DNA of 64,000 nt. Source: G963663315 sp963665165 (GTDB lineage Bacteria > Pseudomonadota > Gammaproteobacteria > Arenicellales > Poriferihabitantaceae). The stretch spans positions 186,001 through 250,000 of the forward strand of contig OY761989.1 in the NCBI GenBank assembly GCA_963665165.1, in the 5' to 3' direction. Both the position numbers and the translations under genes were made by a program. The notes below the pieces were generated by a model. That model was not told the DNA's origin, did not search any database, and saw only the letters and a program-made list of their open reading frames with translations. Each line of letters starts with the position of its first letter. The first letter of the stretch is position 1. Positions 8,808 through 17,880 of this stretch are shown piece after piece.

Positions 8808-9674
8808 GTGCATCAGGATTTAAAACGACTCTCACTGTTCTTGTTGTTCCTTCCTTTCGGGTTGTGGATTATCCTGTTGATCGTAGTGCCGCATATCGGT
8901 ATGGCTGTTCTGTCATTACGCGAAAAGGTGGCCCCCCGGGTATACGAGTATGGGCTGGGCAACTATATTGAGTTTATCAACGAGCCAATCTATTGGAACA
9001 CGCTGTTGCGAACCGGCTCCATGTCGCTGCTTGTGACGGTTCTGGCGTTACTAATCGGTTTCCCGATCGCTTACTACATCGCCAAGGTCGCCGGGTACAG
9101 GACACGGGGCGCTCTGTTTCTGTTTTGCCTCATTCCTCTTTGGGTCAGCGACCTGATCAGGGCATTCGGGTGGATTCTGTTATTGCGGGAGACCGGAGTG
9201 ATTTCCGGATTTTTGCAATGGTCCGGGATTATCGCTGAGCCGGTGGAATTTCTGTACAACGACGTCACCGTCATTATCGGTCTCGTCTACACGGTCATTT
9301 TATTCATGATCGTCCCGATCGCTTCGACTCTGGACGGCATGGATAACTCCATGATCGAAGCCGGCTACAATCTGGGCGGCAGCGGGCTCACTGTGTTGGG
9401 ACGCATCATCGTTCCCTACGCCATGCCGGGCATCGCATCCGGGTGCATCGTCGTTTTCATGTTGACGGCGGGAAGCTACCTGACCCCCATCCTTTTGGGC
9501 GGCAAGAACTCAAGCTGGTTTACAGAGCAAATCTATGATCAGTTTATAACGCGGTACAACTGGGAGTCGGGAGCGGCATTCGGCTTTTTTCTGCTGGCGT
9601 TTACATCCGTCGTCGTCTGGTTGGGATTGAAGCTGACGGGTCAGACGCTAACCAACACGGTAGCGAGAAATTAG
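8808..9674 (+). CDS. potB: Polyamine-type ABC transporter permease 1 (PotB-like)
   Basis: 288 residues, starting at a GTG 12 bases after the ATPase gene. About six transmembrane helices are visible, the first at LFLLFLPFGLWIILLIVV. The binding-protein-dependent transport signature is near the C-terminal third (EAGYNLGGSGLTVLGRIIVPYAMPG, with the EAA-loop Gly). It forms the membrane channel together with the next gene. Substrate specificity follows the binding protein. Confidence 0.88.
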   Translation: MHQDLKRLSLFLLFLPFGLWIILLIVVPHIGMAVLSLREKVAPRVYEYGLGNYIEFINEPIYWNTLLRTGSMSLLVTVLALLIGFPIAYYIAKVAGYRTRGALFLFCLIPLWVSDLIRAFGWILLLRETGVISGFLQWSGIIAEPVEFLYNDVTVIIGLVYTVILFMIVPIASTLDGMDNSMIEAGYNLGGSGLTVLGRIIVPYAMPGIASGCIVVFMLTAGSYLTPILLGGKNSSWFTEQIYDQFITRYNWESGAAFGFFLLAFTSVVVWLGLKLTGQTLTNTVARN

Positions 9675-9682
9675 GACCGCCC

Positions 9683-10543
9683 ATGCCTCGAGGCAACAAC
9701 CCCGGCAGGTTTATCTGGTTATACCGGACCTATATCCTGGCTTTCCTGGTCTTTCTGGTCTCTCCTCTGGTGGCCGCAAGCATATTTGCATTCAATGATT
9801 CCCTGTTTCCGGCCCTTCCCTGGCAAGGATTCACCCTGAACTGGTTTTTCAACGATTCAGAACCGCAGTTGGGTGTGTTTCATGACCGTCGATTACTTCG
9901 GGGACTCCATTATTCATTCATTATCGCGCTGGCCGTTTCCATGTTGTCCGTATTCGTCGGCACTTGTAACGCATTCCTGTTTGAGCGTGGAAATTTCCCT
10001 GGAAAAAACTTTTTTTACATCATGATGATCCTGCCGCTAGTGATTCCGGGAGTCATTCTGGGAATATCCATCCTGGTTCTGGCGAGCGTCATCGCCAATG
10101 GCCTTGAGGACAACTACAACATCGAATTTGATTTTTTGCGTCCGGGGATCCTCCTCGTTGTCTTTGGCCAGTTTTCATTCATAACGACCATAACCACCCT
10201 TGTCATCGCGGCCAGACTGAAAAAATTCGATATTGCAATGGAGGAGGCCGCCCTGAATCTGGGCGCCAGTTGGAAGCGGGTATTGGCAACCGTCACCTTG
10301 CCGTTTCTTCGTCCGGCGATGATTGCGGCGGGAATTGTGGCCTTTCTTGTATCGTTCGAGAATTTCAACACGACCTTGTTCCTGGTCGGATCAGAAGCTC
10401 CACTGACGATCACAATGTATGACCGAATGGCCAAAGTAGGCTCCACTCCGGTGCTAAACGCCATGTCGTTCCTGCTGATCGTGGGCTCGGGAATGCTGGC
10501 GCTGCTTTCCGTAGTGGTCCAAAGGGACAAATCCCCAAAATGA
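9683..10543 (+). CDS. potC: Polyamine-type ABC transporter permease 2 (PotC-like)
   Basis: 286 residues with about six membrane helices, beginning TYILAFLVFLVSPLVAASIF. The EAA loop is clear (EEAALNLGASWKRVLATVTLPFLRP). It starts 8 bases after the first permease gene and completes the importer. Its stop codon (10541-10543) directly abuts the stop of the decayed restriction gene on the other strand. There is no room for a terminator of its own, which suggests the R-M remnant was inserted or trimmed right up to the operon end. Confidence 0.88.
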   Translation: MPRGNNPGRFIWLYRTYILAFLVFLVSPLVAASIFAFNDSLFPALPWQGFTLNWFFNDSEPQLGVFHDRRLLRGLHYSFIIALAVSMLSVFVGTCNAFLFERGNFPGKNFFYIMMILPLVIPGVILGISILVLASVIANGLEDNYNIEFDFLRPGILLVVFGQFSFITTITTLVIAARLKKFDIAMEEAALNLGASWKRVLATVTLPFLRPAMIAAGIVAFLVSFENFNTTLFLVGSEAPLTITMYDRMAKVGSTPVLNAMSFLLIVGSGMLALLSVVVQRDKSPK

Positions 10544-10998
10544 TCAATGAAAAACCTCATTCAGGAAGTCTGACCAGCCATCACCATCATGGCTGACATC
10601 GTCAAGAAGGAAATATTTGCCAATACCCAGTCCTTCCAAACGATTTTTCATCTCATCAGTCACAACCCCGACTATCCAGCCAGTGTAAAATTCGTTCTTT
10701 GACAATGTTCTCGGCATCCTGTCCGATCAGATTCGGATGTTTCAGGGTAAGCGCGAAGCATTTCAGGATGAGCAAAGACCTTTCTCGGACCAATATTTGA
10801 TGATATGACATGGTCCCAGGCATCCATGCTGATCATTAAATCGTCCAATGGCAAAAAGGAAAGTTCGGACTTGAACTGCGCTATCCGTTTTTGCAACCTT
10901 ATATCCGTTCTTTTCCTGATTCTTTCAGAAAGCACGAATGAGCGTTTCCTCGCATCATCCAGTTTGGTCATTATCTGCGCACCCATTTGTACATGCAC
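10544..10998 (-). pseudogene. Frameshifted remnant of a type II restriction endonuclease
   Basis: No intact gene, but protein-like sequence is spread over all three reverse frames. From 10998 to about 10760: a 74-residue start containing LDDLMISMDAWDHVISSNIG and RKVFAHPEML. In a second frame: FALTLKHPNLIGQDAENIVK and ERILHWLDSRGCD. In a third: WIVGVVTDEMKNRLEGLGIG, KYFLLDDVSHDGDGWSDFLN and a stop at 10544. The pieces are in the right order for one protein of about 150 residues or more, broken by at least two frameshifts. The restriction role is inferred from the adjoining methyltransferase remnant and the KVFAHP-type pattern. Confidence 0.65.
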
Positions 10999-11491
10999 TT
11001 CCTGATCTCTTTACGTCCGTACCGGCCCATCTGCTGGCTTGAATTCCCCTTTCCCCGCGCCAGCATCCAGATATGCTGGCACTCAAAACCGGATTGTTCC
11101 GCGAAATCAGACAAAATCAAGTCTACTGGCACCTCCTCGCCATGATATTGCACATTGTCATTTACCATGAATACGGCGCCTGCCGCAACGCGGAAAAATC
11201 ATCCTGGGTATACCCAAGCCAGGCAAGTTCAAGGGCATAGGTTCGAGTGTAATCGTATCGGTTGACGTAAGGAGGAGACGTAATCACAGTATCAAAGGCA
11301 CCATCAGGAAAATCACGCAGCGATTTCAGACAGGATCCTGTAGTGATATCGGGCATACCCGATCCATATATCAACTTAAGGGGCTCCATATCTTTAGATA
11401 TTTCAGTCAGTCGTGCTTCTTGCAGCGCCTGATACAATGACGGCACGTAACCCTTGTTCATGTGCTTTGGCCAATTCCATCTCGGTTTCAT
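10971..11491 (-). pseudogene. Internally deleted DNA methyltransferase remnant
   Basis: Two fragments of one DNA methyltransferase. The first (11491 to 11162) begins MKPRWNWPKHMNKGYVPSLY and contains the catalytic TSPPYVNRYDYTRTYALELA. It stops soon after DFSALRQA. The second (11168 to 10971) begins VNDNVQYHGEEVPVDLILSD and ends with GKGNSSQQMGRYGRKEIRK, typical of the C-terminal part of the same family. The middle, probably a hundred or more codons, is missing, and the join changes frame near 11165. The SPPY motif indicates an N4-cytosine or N6-adenine enzyme. The remaining protein should be inactive. Confidence 0.75.
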
Positions 11492-11644
11492 CAGGGAACC
11501 CTTTCTTTATTGCACCCGGTTCTTTCCTTCCGACAGAAAGGCGCCAAAGTAACTTTTCTGAAATTAATCATAAAATAGCCAGTAATCGTATCCAACAACC
11601 GAATTTAACCGTAGTATTCAACCAGCCGGAACCGCCATAAGCCA

Positions 11645-12829
11645 ATGAGTGCAGTCAATCTCCCTTTTGAGCAATCGGAATACGATGCCCGTATCGCCAA
11701 AACCCGCGCTGAAATGTCTGCGCGGGGGTTGGACGCCCTGATCGTCAGCGACCCGTCGAATATGCACTGGTTGACCGGTTATGACGGCTGGTCATTCTAC
11801 GTTCATCAATGCGTGATTCTGCCGATGGAAGGCAATCCGGTCTGTTTCGTTCGCGCACAGGATGCCAACGGCGCAGTACGCACGGTCTGGATGCCCGATG
11901 AAGATGTTCACGGCTATGACGAAATACTGGTGCAGAACCCACCCCTCCATCCGATGCAGGAACTGGTGGAGATACTCAGGGAACGCGGTCTCGGCTCAGG
12001 CCGTCTGGGGGTCGAAATGGACAATTACTGGTATTCCGCGCGCGCCCACTCTGAACTGGCCGGCGGACTGCCCGCCGCCGTCCTGACGGACAGTACCGGC
12101 CTGGTTAACTGGCAGCGCGCGATCAAGAGTGAGAGGGAACTGGAATACATGAAAATCGCGGGCCGGATTGCGACCAGAATGCACGAACATATCATTGAGC
12201 GTGTGGAACCGGGATTGCGGAAAAACGAGATGGTCGCGGAGATTTTTCACACGGGTTGCATGGGGGTAGGCCAACACGGCGGAGACTATCCCGCGATTGT
12301 GCCGCTGCTGTCTTCCGGCGCGGACGCCTCAGCGCCGCATCTGACCTGGACCGATGAGCCTTTCAAGAGCGGGGAAGCTACGTTTTTCGAGATAGCGGGC
12401 TGCTACCGGCGCTATCATTGCCCGACCTCGCGCACCGTGTTCCTCGGCACGCCCCCGAAAAAGTTCCTGGACATGGAAAAGGCGGTGGTCGAAGGCATTG
12501 GTGCGGGACTGGAAATGGCTCGCCCCGGCAATCAATGCCAGCAGATTGCAGAAGCGTTTTGCAGTATTCTGGAAAAACGCACCGGCATCAAAAAAGACAG
12601 CCGGTGCGGATACCCGATCGGCATTTCCTATCCTCCGGACTGGGGTGAACGCACCATGAGCCTGCGGCCGGGAGATGAAACCGTCCTCGAATGTGGAATG
12701 ACGTTTCATTTCATCCCTGCCGTCTGGCAGGAAGACTGGGGCATGGAGATTACCGAAAGTTTCGTCGTCACCGACCAGGGCGCTGAAACACTCGCCCATG
12801 TCCCCCGTAAAATGTTTGTGAAAAAGTAG
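11645..12829 (+). CDS. doeA: M24-family hydrolase, DoeA-like ectoine hydrolase
   Basis: 394 residues with the creatinase-like N-terminal domain and the pita-bread C-terminal domain. Blocks typical of DoeA are present: PSNMHWLTGYDGWSFYVHQ, then VEMDNYWYSARAH, GGDYPAIVPLLSSGADASAP, ISYPPDWGERTMSLRPGDET and MEITESFVVT. DoeA opens the ectoine ring to N-acetyl-diaminobutyrate, the first step in using ectoine as a carbon and nitrogen source. None of the usual partner genes (doeB, doeC, doeD, transporter) is near, so the substrate is inferred from sequence only. Other M24 enzymes (creatinase, Xaa-Pro hydrolase) are the alternative. It ends one base before the convergent sufE. Confidence 0.75.
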   Translation: MSAVNLPFEQSEYDARIAKTRAEMSARGLDALIVSDPSNMHWLTGYDGWSFYVHQCVILPMEGNPVCFVRAQDANGAVRTVWMPDEDVHGYDEILVQNPPLHPMQELVEILRERGLGSGRLGVEMDNYWYSARAHSELAGGLPAAVLTDSTGLVNWQRAIKSERELEYMKIAGRIATRMHEHIIERVEPGLRKNEMVAEIFHTGCMGVGQHGGDYPAIVPLLSSGADASAPHLTWTDEPFKSGEATFFEIAGCYRRYHCPTSRTVFLGTPPKKFLDMEKAVVEGIGAGLEMARPGNQCQQIAEAFCSILEKRTGIKKDSRCGYPIGISYPPDWGERTMSLRPGDETVLECGMTFHFIPAVWQEDWGMEITESFVVTDQGAETLAHVPRKMFVKK

Positions 12830-13285
12830 TCAGCCGGATTCTCCGGGCGTGTTCATGCCCAGCGTGTGCGCGGTGGATTTGATTTTCGCCACCATGTTGA
12901 CCAGGCCATTGGAACGGGTCGAGGACAGATGTTCCCGTAATCCGATCCGGTCAATGAAATAGAGTTCGACGCCGCTTACCTGCTCAACCGGCTGGTTGGA
13001 CAGGACGCGAATCAACAGTGCGATAATTCCCTTGGTAATAATGGCGTCGCTGTCCGCGGTGAATCTGATCCTGCCCTGGTCCAGTTCGGCATGCAGCCAG
13101 ACCCGGCTTTGACAACCCGGCACCAGATTGCCTTCGTGCCGGTATTGCTCGTCTATCAGCGGCAGGTTCCTGCCCAGATCGATAATGTATTCATATTTGT
13201 CCATCCACTGGTCAAAAATACCGAATTCCTCGATGATCTCGTCCTGTATCTGGTCGATAGTCGCCATATCCGTGTCCAGGGGCAT
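12830..13285 (-). CDS. sufE: Cysteine desulfuration protein SufE
   Basis: About 151 residues; it accepts persulfide sulfur from SufS for Fe-S cluster assembly. The acceptor Cys58 lies in LVPGCQSRVWL, the family signature, and the C-terminal part has VSGVELYFIDRIGLREHLSSTRSNGL. The start is either the ATG at 13285 or the one at 13267 (MATIDQIQDEII, closer to the usual N terminus). The frame extends further upstream into sufS without similarity. Ten bases separate it from sufS, with which it forms an operon. No sufBCD genes are in the window. Confidence 0.93.
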   Translation of the reverse strand: MPLDTDMATIDQIQDEIIEEFGIFDQWMDKYEYIIDLGRNLPLIDEQYRHEGNLVPGCQSRVWLHAELDQGRIRFTADSDAIITKGIIALLIRVLSNQPVEQVSGVELYFIDRIGLREHLSSTRSNGLVNMVAKIKSTAHTLGMNTPGESG

Positions 13286-13295
13286 AACATCCGGT

Positions 13296-14537
13296 TTACA
13301 ACAGCATCGAGGCGGCCTTGCCGACTCCGGCAACCAGTTTATCGACATCGCCGCGATTGTTGTACATGGCAAAAGAAGCCCGCACGGTCCCCGTGATCCC
13401 GTAAAAATCCATCAGCGGCTGGGTGCAGTGATGCCCGGTTCGCACCGCGATACCCAATTGATCGAGGATCGTGCCGACATCGAATGGATGGGTGTCCGCG
13501 AGCAGGAAAGAAATTACGCTGGCCTTGTTTGCGGCCGTGCCGATGATGCGTAATCCGTCAATGTCAAGCAGCCGTTCGGTCGCATAATGCAGGATATCCT
13601 GTTCGTGGGCGGCGACTTCCGACTCTTCGAATTGCGAATAGTAGTCGATTGCCGAAGCCAGGCCGATACCGTCCGCGATATTTGGCGTACCGGCCTCAAA
13701 CTTGTGAGGCAGGACATTGTAAGTGGTTTTTTCAAACGTCACGCGCTCGATCATGTCGCCCCCGCCCTGATAGGGCGGCATGTCATTGAGCAACGATTCC
13801 TTGCCGTACAAGATGCCGGTTCCGGTGGGACCGAAGACCTTGTGGCCAGAAAAAGCGTAAAAATCGACATTGAGCGCCTGGACATCGATATGCATGTGCG
13901 GCACGGCCTGGGCGCCGTCCAGCAATACCGGTACGCCGTGACCGTGGGCAAAGCGAATAATATCCCGTACCGGGTTGATCGTGCCCAGCGCGTTTGAAAC
14001 ATGAACGACCGAAACCAGGCGGGTGCGCGGGTTCAGCATCGACTGGAATTCCTCGATCAGCAATTCTCCACGCCGGTTGATCGGAATGACCCGGACCTTC
14101 GCCCCTTTCTGTTCGCAAATGATCTGCCACGGAACGATGTTGGAATGGTGCTCCATAGTAGAAACGATCACTTCGTCACCCGGCTGGAGGAATGCCCTGC
14201 CAAACGATGAAGCGACCAGATTGATGCTGTCGGTAGTGCCCTTGGTGAACAATACTTCGTGCCGGTTTTTCGCGTTGATGAAGGAGCGGACGGTTTCCCT
14301 GGCCTGTTCGTACGCTTCGGTCGCCTGCTGGCTTAAATGATGCACCCCGCGGTGAATATTGGAATGTTCCAACCGGTAATACCGATCCAGACGGTCAATC
14401 ACCTGGTCCGGTTTTTGTGAGGAAGCCCCGCTATCCAGATAAACCAGGGGCTGGCCGTTCACTTCACGGCCGAGCACCGGAAAATCCTCTCGAATTTTCT
14501 CTACGTCAAACGGTCGGGGCGATTGCTGGTTGTCCAC
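13296..14537 (-). CDS. sufS: Cysteine desulfurase SufS
   Basis: A 413-residue PLP enzyme that takes sulfur from cysteine for Fe-S cluster building. The PLP lysine is Lys233 in FSGHKVFGPTGTG. The persulfide Cys371 is in RTGHHCTQPLMDFY, the SufS (group II) pattern. HHSNIVPWQ is the substrate-side loop. It starts with GTG at 14537. Paired with sufE immediately downstream, which activates it. The many Fe-S proteins in this window (Qmo/Hdr and AOR clusters) would draw on this supply. Confidence 0.95.
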   Translation of the reverse strand: MDNQQSPRPFDVEKIREDFPVLGREVNGQPLVYLDSGASSQKPDQVIDRLDRYYRLEHSNIHRGVHHLSQQATEAYEQARETVRSFINAKNRHEVLFTKGTTDSINLVASSFGRAFLQPGDEVIVSTMEHHSNIVPWQIICEQKGAKVRVIPINRRGELLIEEFQSMLNPRTRLVSVVHVSNALGTINPVRDIIRFAHGHGVPVLLDGAQAVPHMHIDVQALNVDFYAFSGHKVFGPTGTGILYGKESLLNDMPPYQGGGDMIERVTFEKTTYNVLPHKFEAGTPNIADGIGLASAIDYYSQFEESEVAAHEQDILHYATERLLDIDGLRIIGTAANKASVISFLLADTHPFDVGTILDQLGIAVRTGHHCTQPLMDFYGITGTVRASFAMYNNRGDVDKLVAGVGKAASMLL

Positions 14538-14638
14538 TTTGGCTGGCCTGTCCCATGCTGATTGTCGCTCAAGTATGCCAATCCGATTGTACTATGAAAG
14601 GTCTCCTGGCACGCAGAATATTCCGGCGGAAAACCCGG

Positions 14639-14743
14639 TTACACGGTCCTGGACAGTCCCGGCCCGTCCAGTACCAGACCGCCGTTGACATACAGAATCT
14701 GTCCGGTTTGGATTTGTTTATTGGTCCGCCCCGGCTGCAACCA
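14639..14743 (-). pseudogene. C-terminal fossil of a short-chain dehydrogenase
   Basis: Reverse-strand reading shows LQPGRTNKQIQTGQILYVNG followed by GLVLDGPGLSRTV and a stop at 14639. TGQILYVNGG is the conserved C-terminal strand of SDR enzymes (usually TGQxLxVDGG). Nothing upstream in that frame continues the protein, so only about 33 codons remain. The gap 14538-14785 holds little else besides this fragment and the leader of the intact SDR gene on the plus strand. Confidence 0.5.
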
Positions 14744-14785
14744 TTATACAATATCGAAAACACTGAATACTGGCAGGAGGATGTC

Positions 14786-15574
14786 ATGATTGAAGGCAAG
14801 GTCGCAGTTGTAACAGGCGCATCCCGGGGCATCGGGCATGCGTGTGCCGCCCGGTTCGTTAAAGAGGGCGCCAGGGTCGTGCTGTCCGATATAGCGGACG
14901 AGGCCGGTCAGCAGGCGGCCCGGCAACTTCGCGAGCAGGGCGGAGATGCGGTGTATCGGCATTGCGATGTCAGCCGCAAATCCGATGTGGAAGCCCTGTT
15001 TGATTTCGCCATTGAACAGTATGGCCGGGTGGATACTGCGATTGCCAATGCCGGCATCGTGCACATGGCCGATATACTGGAACTGGAAGAGGCTGACTTC
15101 GACCGGGTCATCTCGATAAACCTGAAGGGTGTGTTCCTGACCGGCCAGGCCGCGGCCCGGCGAATGGTGGCGCAAACCCCGGACCGGGATGGTTCAAGGG
15201 GTACCATTATCAACATGTCCTCGTTGAACGCGGTGTTGGCGATTCCGGCCATCTCTCCTTACGTCATCGCCAAGGGCGGCGTCAATCAATGGACCAAATG
15301 CTTAGGGATACGGTTTGCCGACCAGGGTATCCGGGTCAACGGAATCGGTCCGGGCTCGATTGCCACGGAAATGTTCGATACCATATCGGAAAACCCTGAA
15401 AAATATCGCCAGATCATGTCCCGAACGCCGATGCTGCGCCCCGGAGAACCCGATGAAGTGGCCAAACTCGCGGTCTTTCTGGCCAGCGACTATTCCAGTT
15501 ATATCACCGGCGAAACCATTTACGCCGATGGCGGAAGACAGGGACTCAACTATTTTGTCCCGGTCCCGGACTGA
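14786..15574 (+). CDS. Short-chain dehydrogenase/reductase (SDR)
   Basis: 262 residues from an ATG with a good ribosome binding site (caggagg). Classical SDR features: cofactor loop TGASRGIG (residues 10-17), NAGI, catalytic Ser in INMSSLNAV, the YxxxK motif in SPYVIAKGG and the C-terminal TGETIYADGG. It interconverts a hydroxyl and a keto group on an unknown, probably CoA-bound, substrate. Six bases separate it from the acyl-CoA dehydrogenase gene, so it belongs to a four-gene acid-catabolism operon. A frame open to 14417 upstream is not supported. Confidence 0.88.
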   Translation: MIEGKVAVVTGASRGIGHACAARFVKEGARVVLSDIADEAGQQAARQLREQGGDAVYRHCDVSRKSDVEALFDFAIEQYGRVDTAIANAGIVHMADILELEEADFDRVISINLKGVFLTGQAAARRMVAQTPDRDGSRGTIINMSSLNAVLAIPAISPYVIAKGGVNQWTKCLGIRFADQGIRVNGIGPGSIATEMFDTISENPEKYRQIMSRTPMLRPGEPDEVAKLAVFLASDYSSYITGETIYADGGRQGLNYFVPVPD

Positions 15575-15580
15575 TATCCA

Positions 15581-16741
15581 ATGAATCGGGAATCCGGCCA
15601 CATTGCCGCAATACGACAGGGAGTCCGTGATTTATGTCAAAATTTCGCCCCGGCCTATTGGCTGAAACTGGATCGCGAGCGGGGTTACCCCACTGAATTC
15701 GTTACCGCCCTGACGGACGCCGGATACCTGTCCGCGCTGATTCCCGAGGAGTTTGGCGGGGCCGGTCTGGGACTTGAAGAAGCCTGTGTCATTCTCGAGG
15801 AAATCAGCTTCTCGGGAGGTCATCCCGGCGCCTGCCATGCACAAATGTATGTGATGGGCTCGGTCCTCCGTCACGGGTCAGAAACGCAAAAAGCAAAATA
15901 CCTGCCAGCGATTGCGGACGGCTCTCTTCGATTGCAGAGCTTTGGCGTAACCGAACCGGATACGGGCACGGACACGACCAACCTGAAAACGACTGCAACC
16001 AGAAAAGGAGACCGATATGTCGTGAACGGACAGAAAGTCTGGATCAGCCGGGTCCAGCATTCCGACCTGATGTTATTACTCGCCCGCACTACGCCAGTCG
16101 ACCGGGTCAAGCGCAAAACCGATGGTCTTTCGACTTTCATCGTAGACATCAACCAGGCGATGGAACAGGGCCTGACGGTTAAACCGATTGATTCGATGAT
16201 CAATCACCATAGTTGTGAATTGTTCTTCGACAACCTTGAGGTGCCGGTGGAAAACCTGCTGGGGCAGGAGAACAATGGTTTCCGCATCATCCTCGACAGT
16301 ATGAATGCGGAACGCATCCTGATCGCGGCGGAGTGTATTGGCGATGGCCGTTTTTTCATTGACAAGGCGGTCAACTATGCCAATGACCGCAAGGTGTTCA
16401 ACCGGCCGATCGGACAGAATCAGGGAGTGCAGTTCCCGATAGCGCGCTGCAGCATTGATGTGGAAGCTGCCGCCCTGATGGTGCAAAAGGGCGCCCGGCT
16501 TTTTGACCGGCAGGAAAAATGTGGAGCGGAGGCCAACATGGCCAAGCTTCTGGCTTCCGAAGCGAGCTGGAAGGCGGCGGATGTATGTATGGAAGTGCAT
16601 GGTGGATTCGCATTCGCCAGGGAATACCATATCGAGAGGAAATTCAGGGAGACCCGTCTTTATCGAACGGCGCCTGTATCCTCCAACTTTATCCTCGGCT
16701 TCGTGGCGGAACATGTCCTCGGGCTTCCGCGCAGTTACTGA
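15581..16741 (+). CDS. Acyl-CoA dehydrogenase
   Basis: 386 residues, normal length for the family. N-terminal helical domain, then QSFGVTEPDTGTDTTNLKT (FAD and substrate region) and VVNGQKVWIS. In the C-terminal domain are IGQNQGVQFPIARC and VCMEVHGGFAFAREYHIER. It introduces a double bond in an acyl-CoA and passes electrons to ETF. The stop overlaps the next start by one base (TGATG). Neighbours with a family III CoA-transferase and a HTD2-like hydratase point to a short branched or dicarboxylic acyl-CoA rather than a long fatty acid. Confidence 0.92.
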   Translation: MNRESGHIAAIRQGVRDLCQNFAPAYWLKLDRERGYPTEFVTALTDAGYLSALIPEEFGGAGLGLEEACVILEEISFSGGHPGACHAQMYVMGSVLRHGSETQKAKYLPAIADGSLRLQSFGVTEPDTGTDTTNLKTTATRKGDRYVVNGQKVWISRVQHSDLMLLLARTTPVDRVKRKTDGLSTFIVDINQAMEQGLTVKPIDSMINHHSCELFFDNLEVPVENLLGQENNGFRIILDSMNAERILIAAECIGDGRFFIDKAVNYANDRKVFNRPIGQNQGVQFPIARCSIDVEAAALMVQKGARLFDRQEKCGAEANMAKLLASEASWKAADVCMEVHGGFAFAREYHIERKFRETRLYRTAPVSSNFILGFVAEHVLGLPRSY

Positions 16742-17877
16742 TGCTCCCCCTGCAGGACATTCTGGTGGTTTCCATCGAACAGGCGGTAGCGGCGCCGGTT
16801 TGTACCGCGAGATTATCCGAAGCGGGAGCGAGGGTGATAAAAATCGAACGGGAAACAGGGGATTTCGCGCGCGGTTACGATAACGTGGCGGGCGGCGACA
16901 GCTCCTATTTTATCTGGGCCAATCTGGGCAAGGAGTCCCTGACCCTGGATTTCAAGAATCGCGAAGACCAGAAGTTGCTGTATAAAATTCTCGACCGGGC
17001 CGATGTCTTCGTACAGAATCTGGCGCCCGGCTCCTTGCAACGGGCCGGTTTCGGCAGTGAAGCGCTGCGTGGCCGTTACCCTCACCTGATTACCTGTGAC
17101 ATCACCGGATACGGAAACAACCCGGAAGTACAGGACATGAAAGCGTATGATCTTCTGGTTCAGGCCGAAAGCGGGTTGGTCAGTATCAGTGGCGGTGAAA
17201 ATGAACTCGGACGGGTGGGTGTGTCGATTTGTGACATCAACGCGGGAATGAATGCCCATGCCGGTATTCTCGAAGCCCTGCTCCGGAAGATGAAAACCGG
17301 CAAGGGTTCGGGTATCGAGGTTTCATTGTTCGGCACAGCGGCAGACTGGATGACGGTTCCGCTTCTACACTATGATTATGGCGGCAAGGCCCCTGCCCGC
17401 GCAGGACTGAACCACCCCTCGATCGCGCCTTATGGCGGTTATCGGACGGCTGATGGACAAACTGTGATTATCGCGATCCAGAACCAGCGGGAATGGATCG
17501 GATTCTGCAACCGGATACTGGGACGGGCAGAACTGGCGGACGACCCGCGTTTCATGGATAATAACCATCGTGTGGTTCACCGCGGCGAGATGGACAGGAT
17601 CATTCTTTCGATAACTGAAGCGCTGACACGAGACGAACTGGTCGAAAAACTGGCGGGCGCGGATATCGCGTATGGCGTGGTGAACGACATTGCCGGCCTG
17701 TCTGCCCATCCTGCATTGACCAAGCGATCCGGCCTCTCCAGTCAGGGCGAAGTCATCCACTTCCCGGCCCGGCCGATTCATCATGAATACAGCATGTCCA
17801 ATCAACCGGATCCGGAAAAACGGCAGGCGCCGCGTATCGGGCAACACAACCAGGCCATTCGCAGGGAGTTTGCCTGA
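16741..17877 (+). CDS. CaiB/BaiF family III CoA-transferase (operon with hydratase)
   Basis: 378 residues from the ATG at 16741; the longer frame back to 16519 lies in the dehydrogenase gene. Family traits: N-terminal LSEAGARVIKIERETGDFAR, the block ANLGKESLTLDFKN, and the catalytic Asp in MKAYDLLVQAESGLVSISG. These enzymes move CoA between carboxylates without a free CoA intermediate. Because the next gene resembles itaconyl- or mesaconyl-C4-CoA hydratases, itaconate or mesaconate is a reasonable guess for the acid, but the matching citramalyl-CoA lyase gene is not in the window. Confidence 0.88.
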   Translation: MLPLQDILVVSIEQAVAAPVCTARLSEAGARVIKIERETGDFARGYDNVAGGDSSYFIWANLGKESLTLDFKNREDQKLLYKILDRADVFVQNLAPGSLQRAGFGSEALRGRYPHLITCDITGYGNNPEVQDMKAYDLLVQAESGLVSISGGENELGRVGVSICDINAGMNAHAGILEALLRKMKTGKGSGIEVSLFGTAADWMTVPLLHYDYGGKAPARAGLNHPSIAPYGGYRTADGQTVIIAIQNQREWIGFCNRILGRAELADDPRFMDNNHRVVHRGEMDRIILSITEALTRDELVEKLAGADIAYGVVNDIAGLSAHPALTKRSGLSSQGEVIHFPARPIHHEYSMSNQPDPEKRQAPRIGQHNQAIRREFA

Positions 17878-17880
17878 GCC

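Noticed and set aside
14417..14785. Longer start for the SDR gene (385 codons)
   Set aside because: The extra part overlaps sufS, and the ATG at 14786 has an excellent ribosome binding site and the normal SDR N terminus.
16519..16740. Longer start for the CoA-transferase
   Set aside because: Lies inside the acyl-CoA dehydrogenase gene in another frame; the family N terminus begins at the ATG at 16741.
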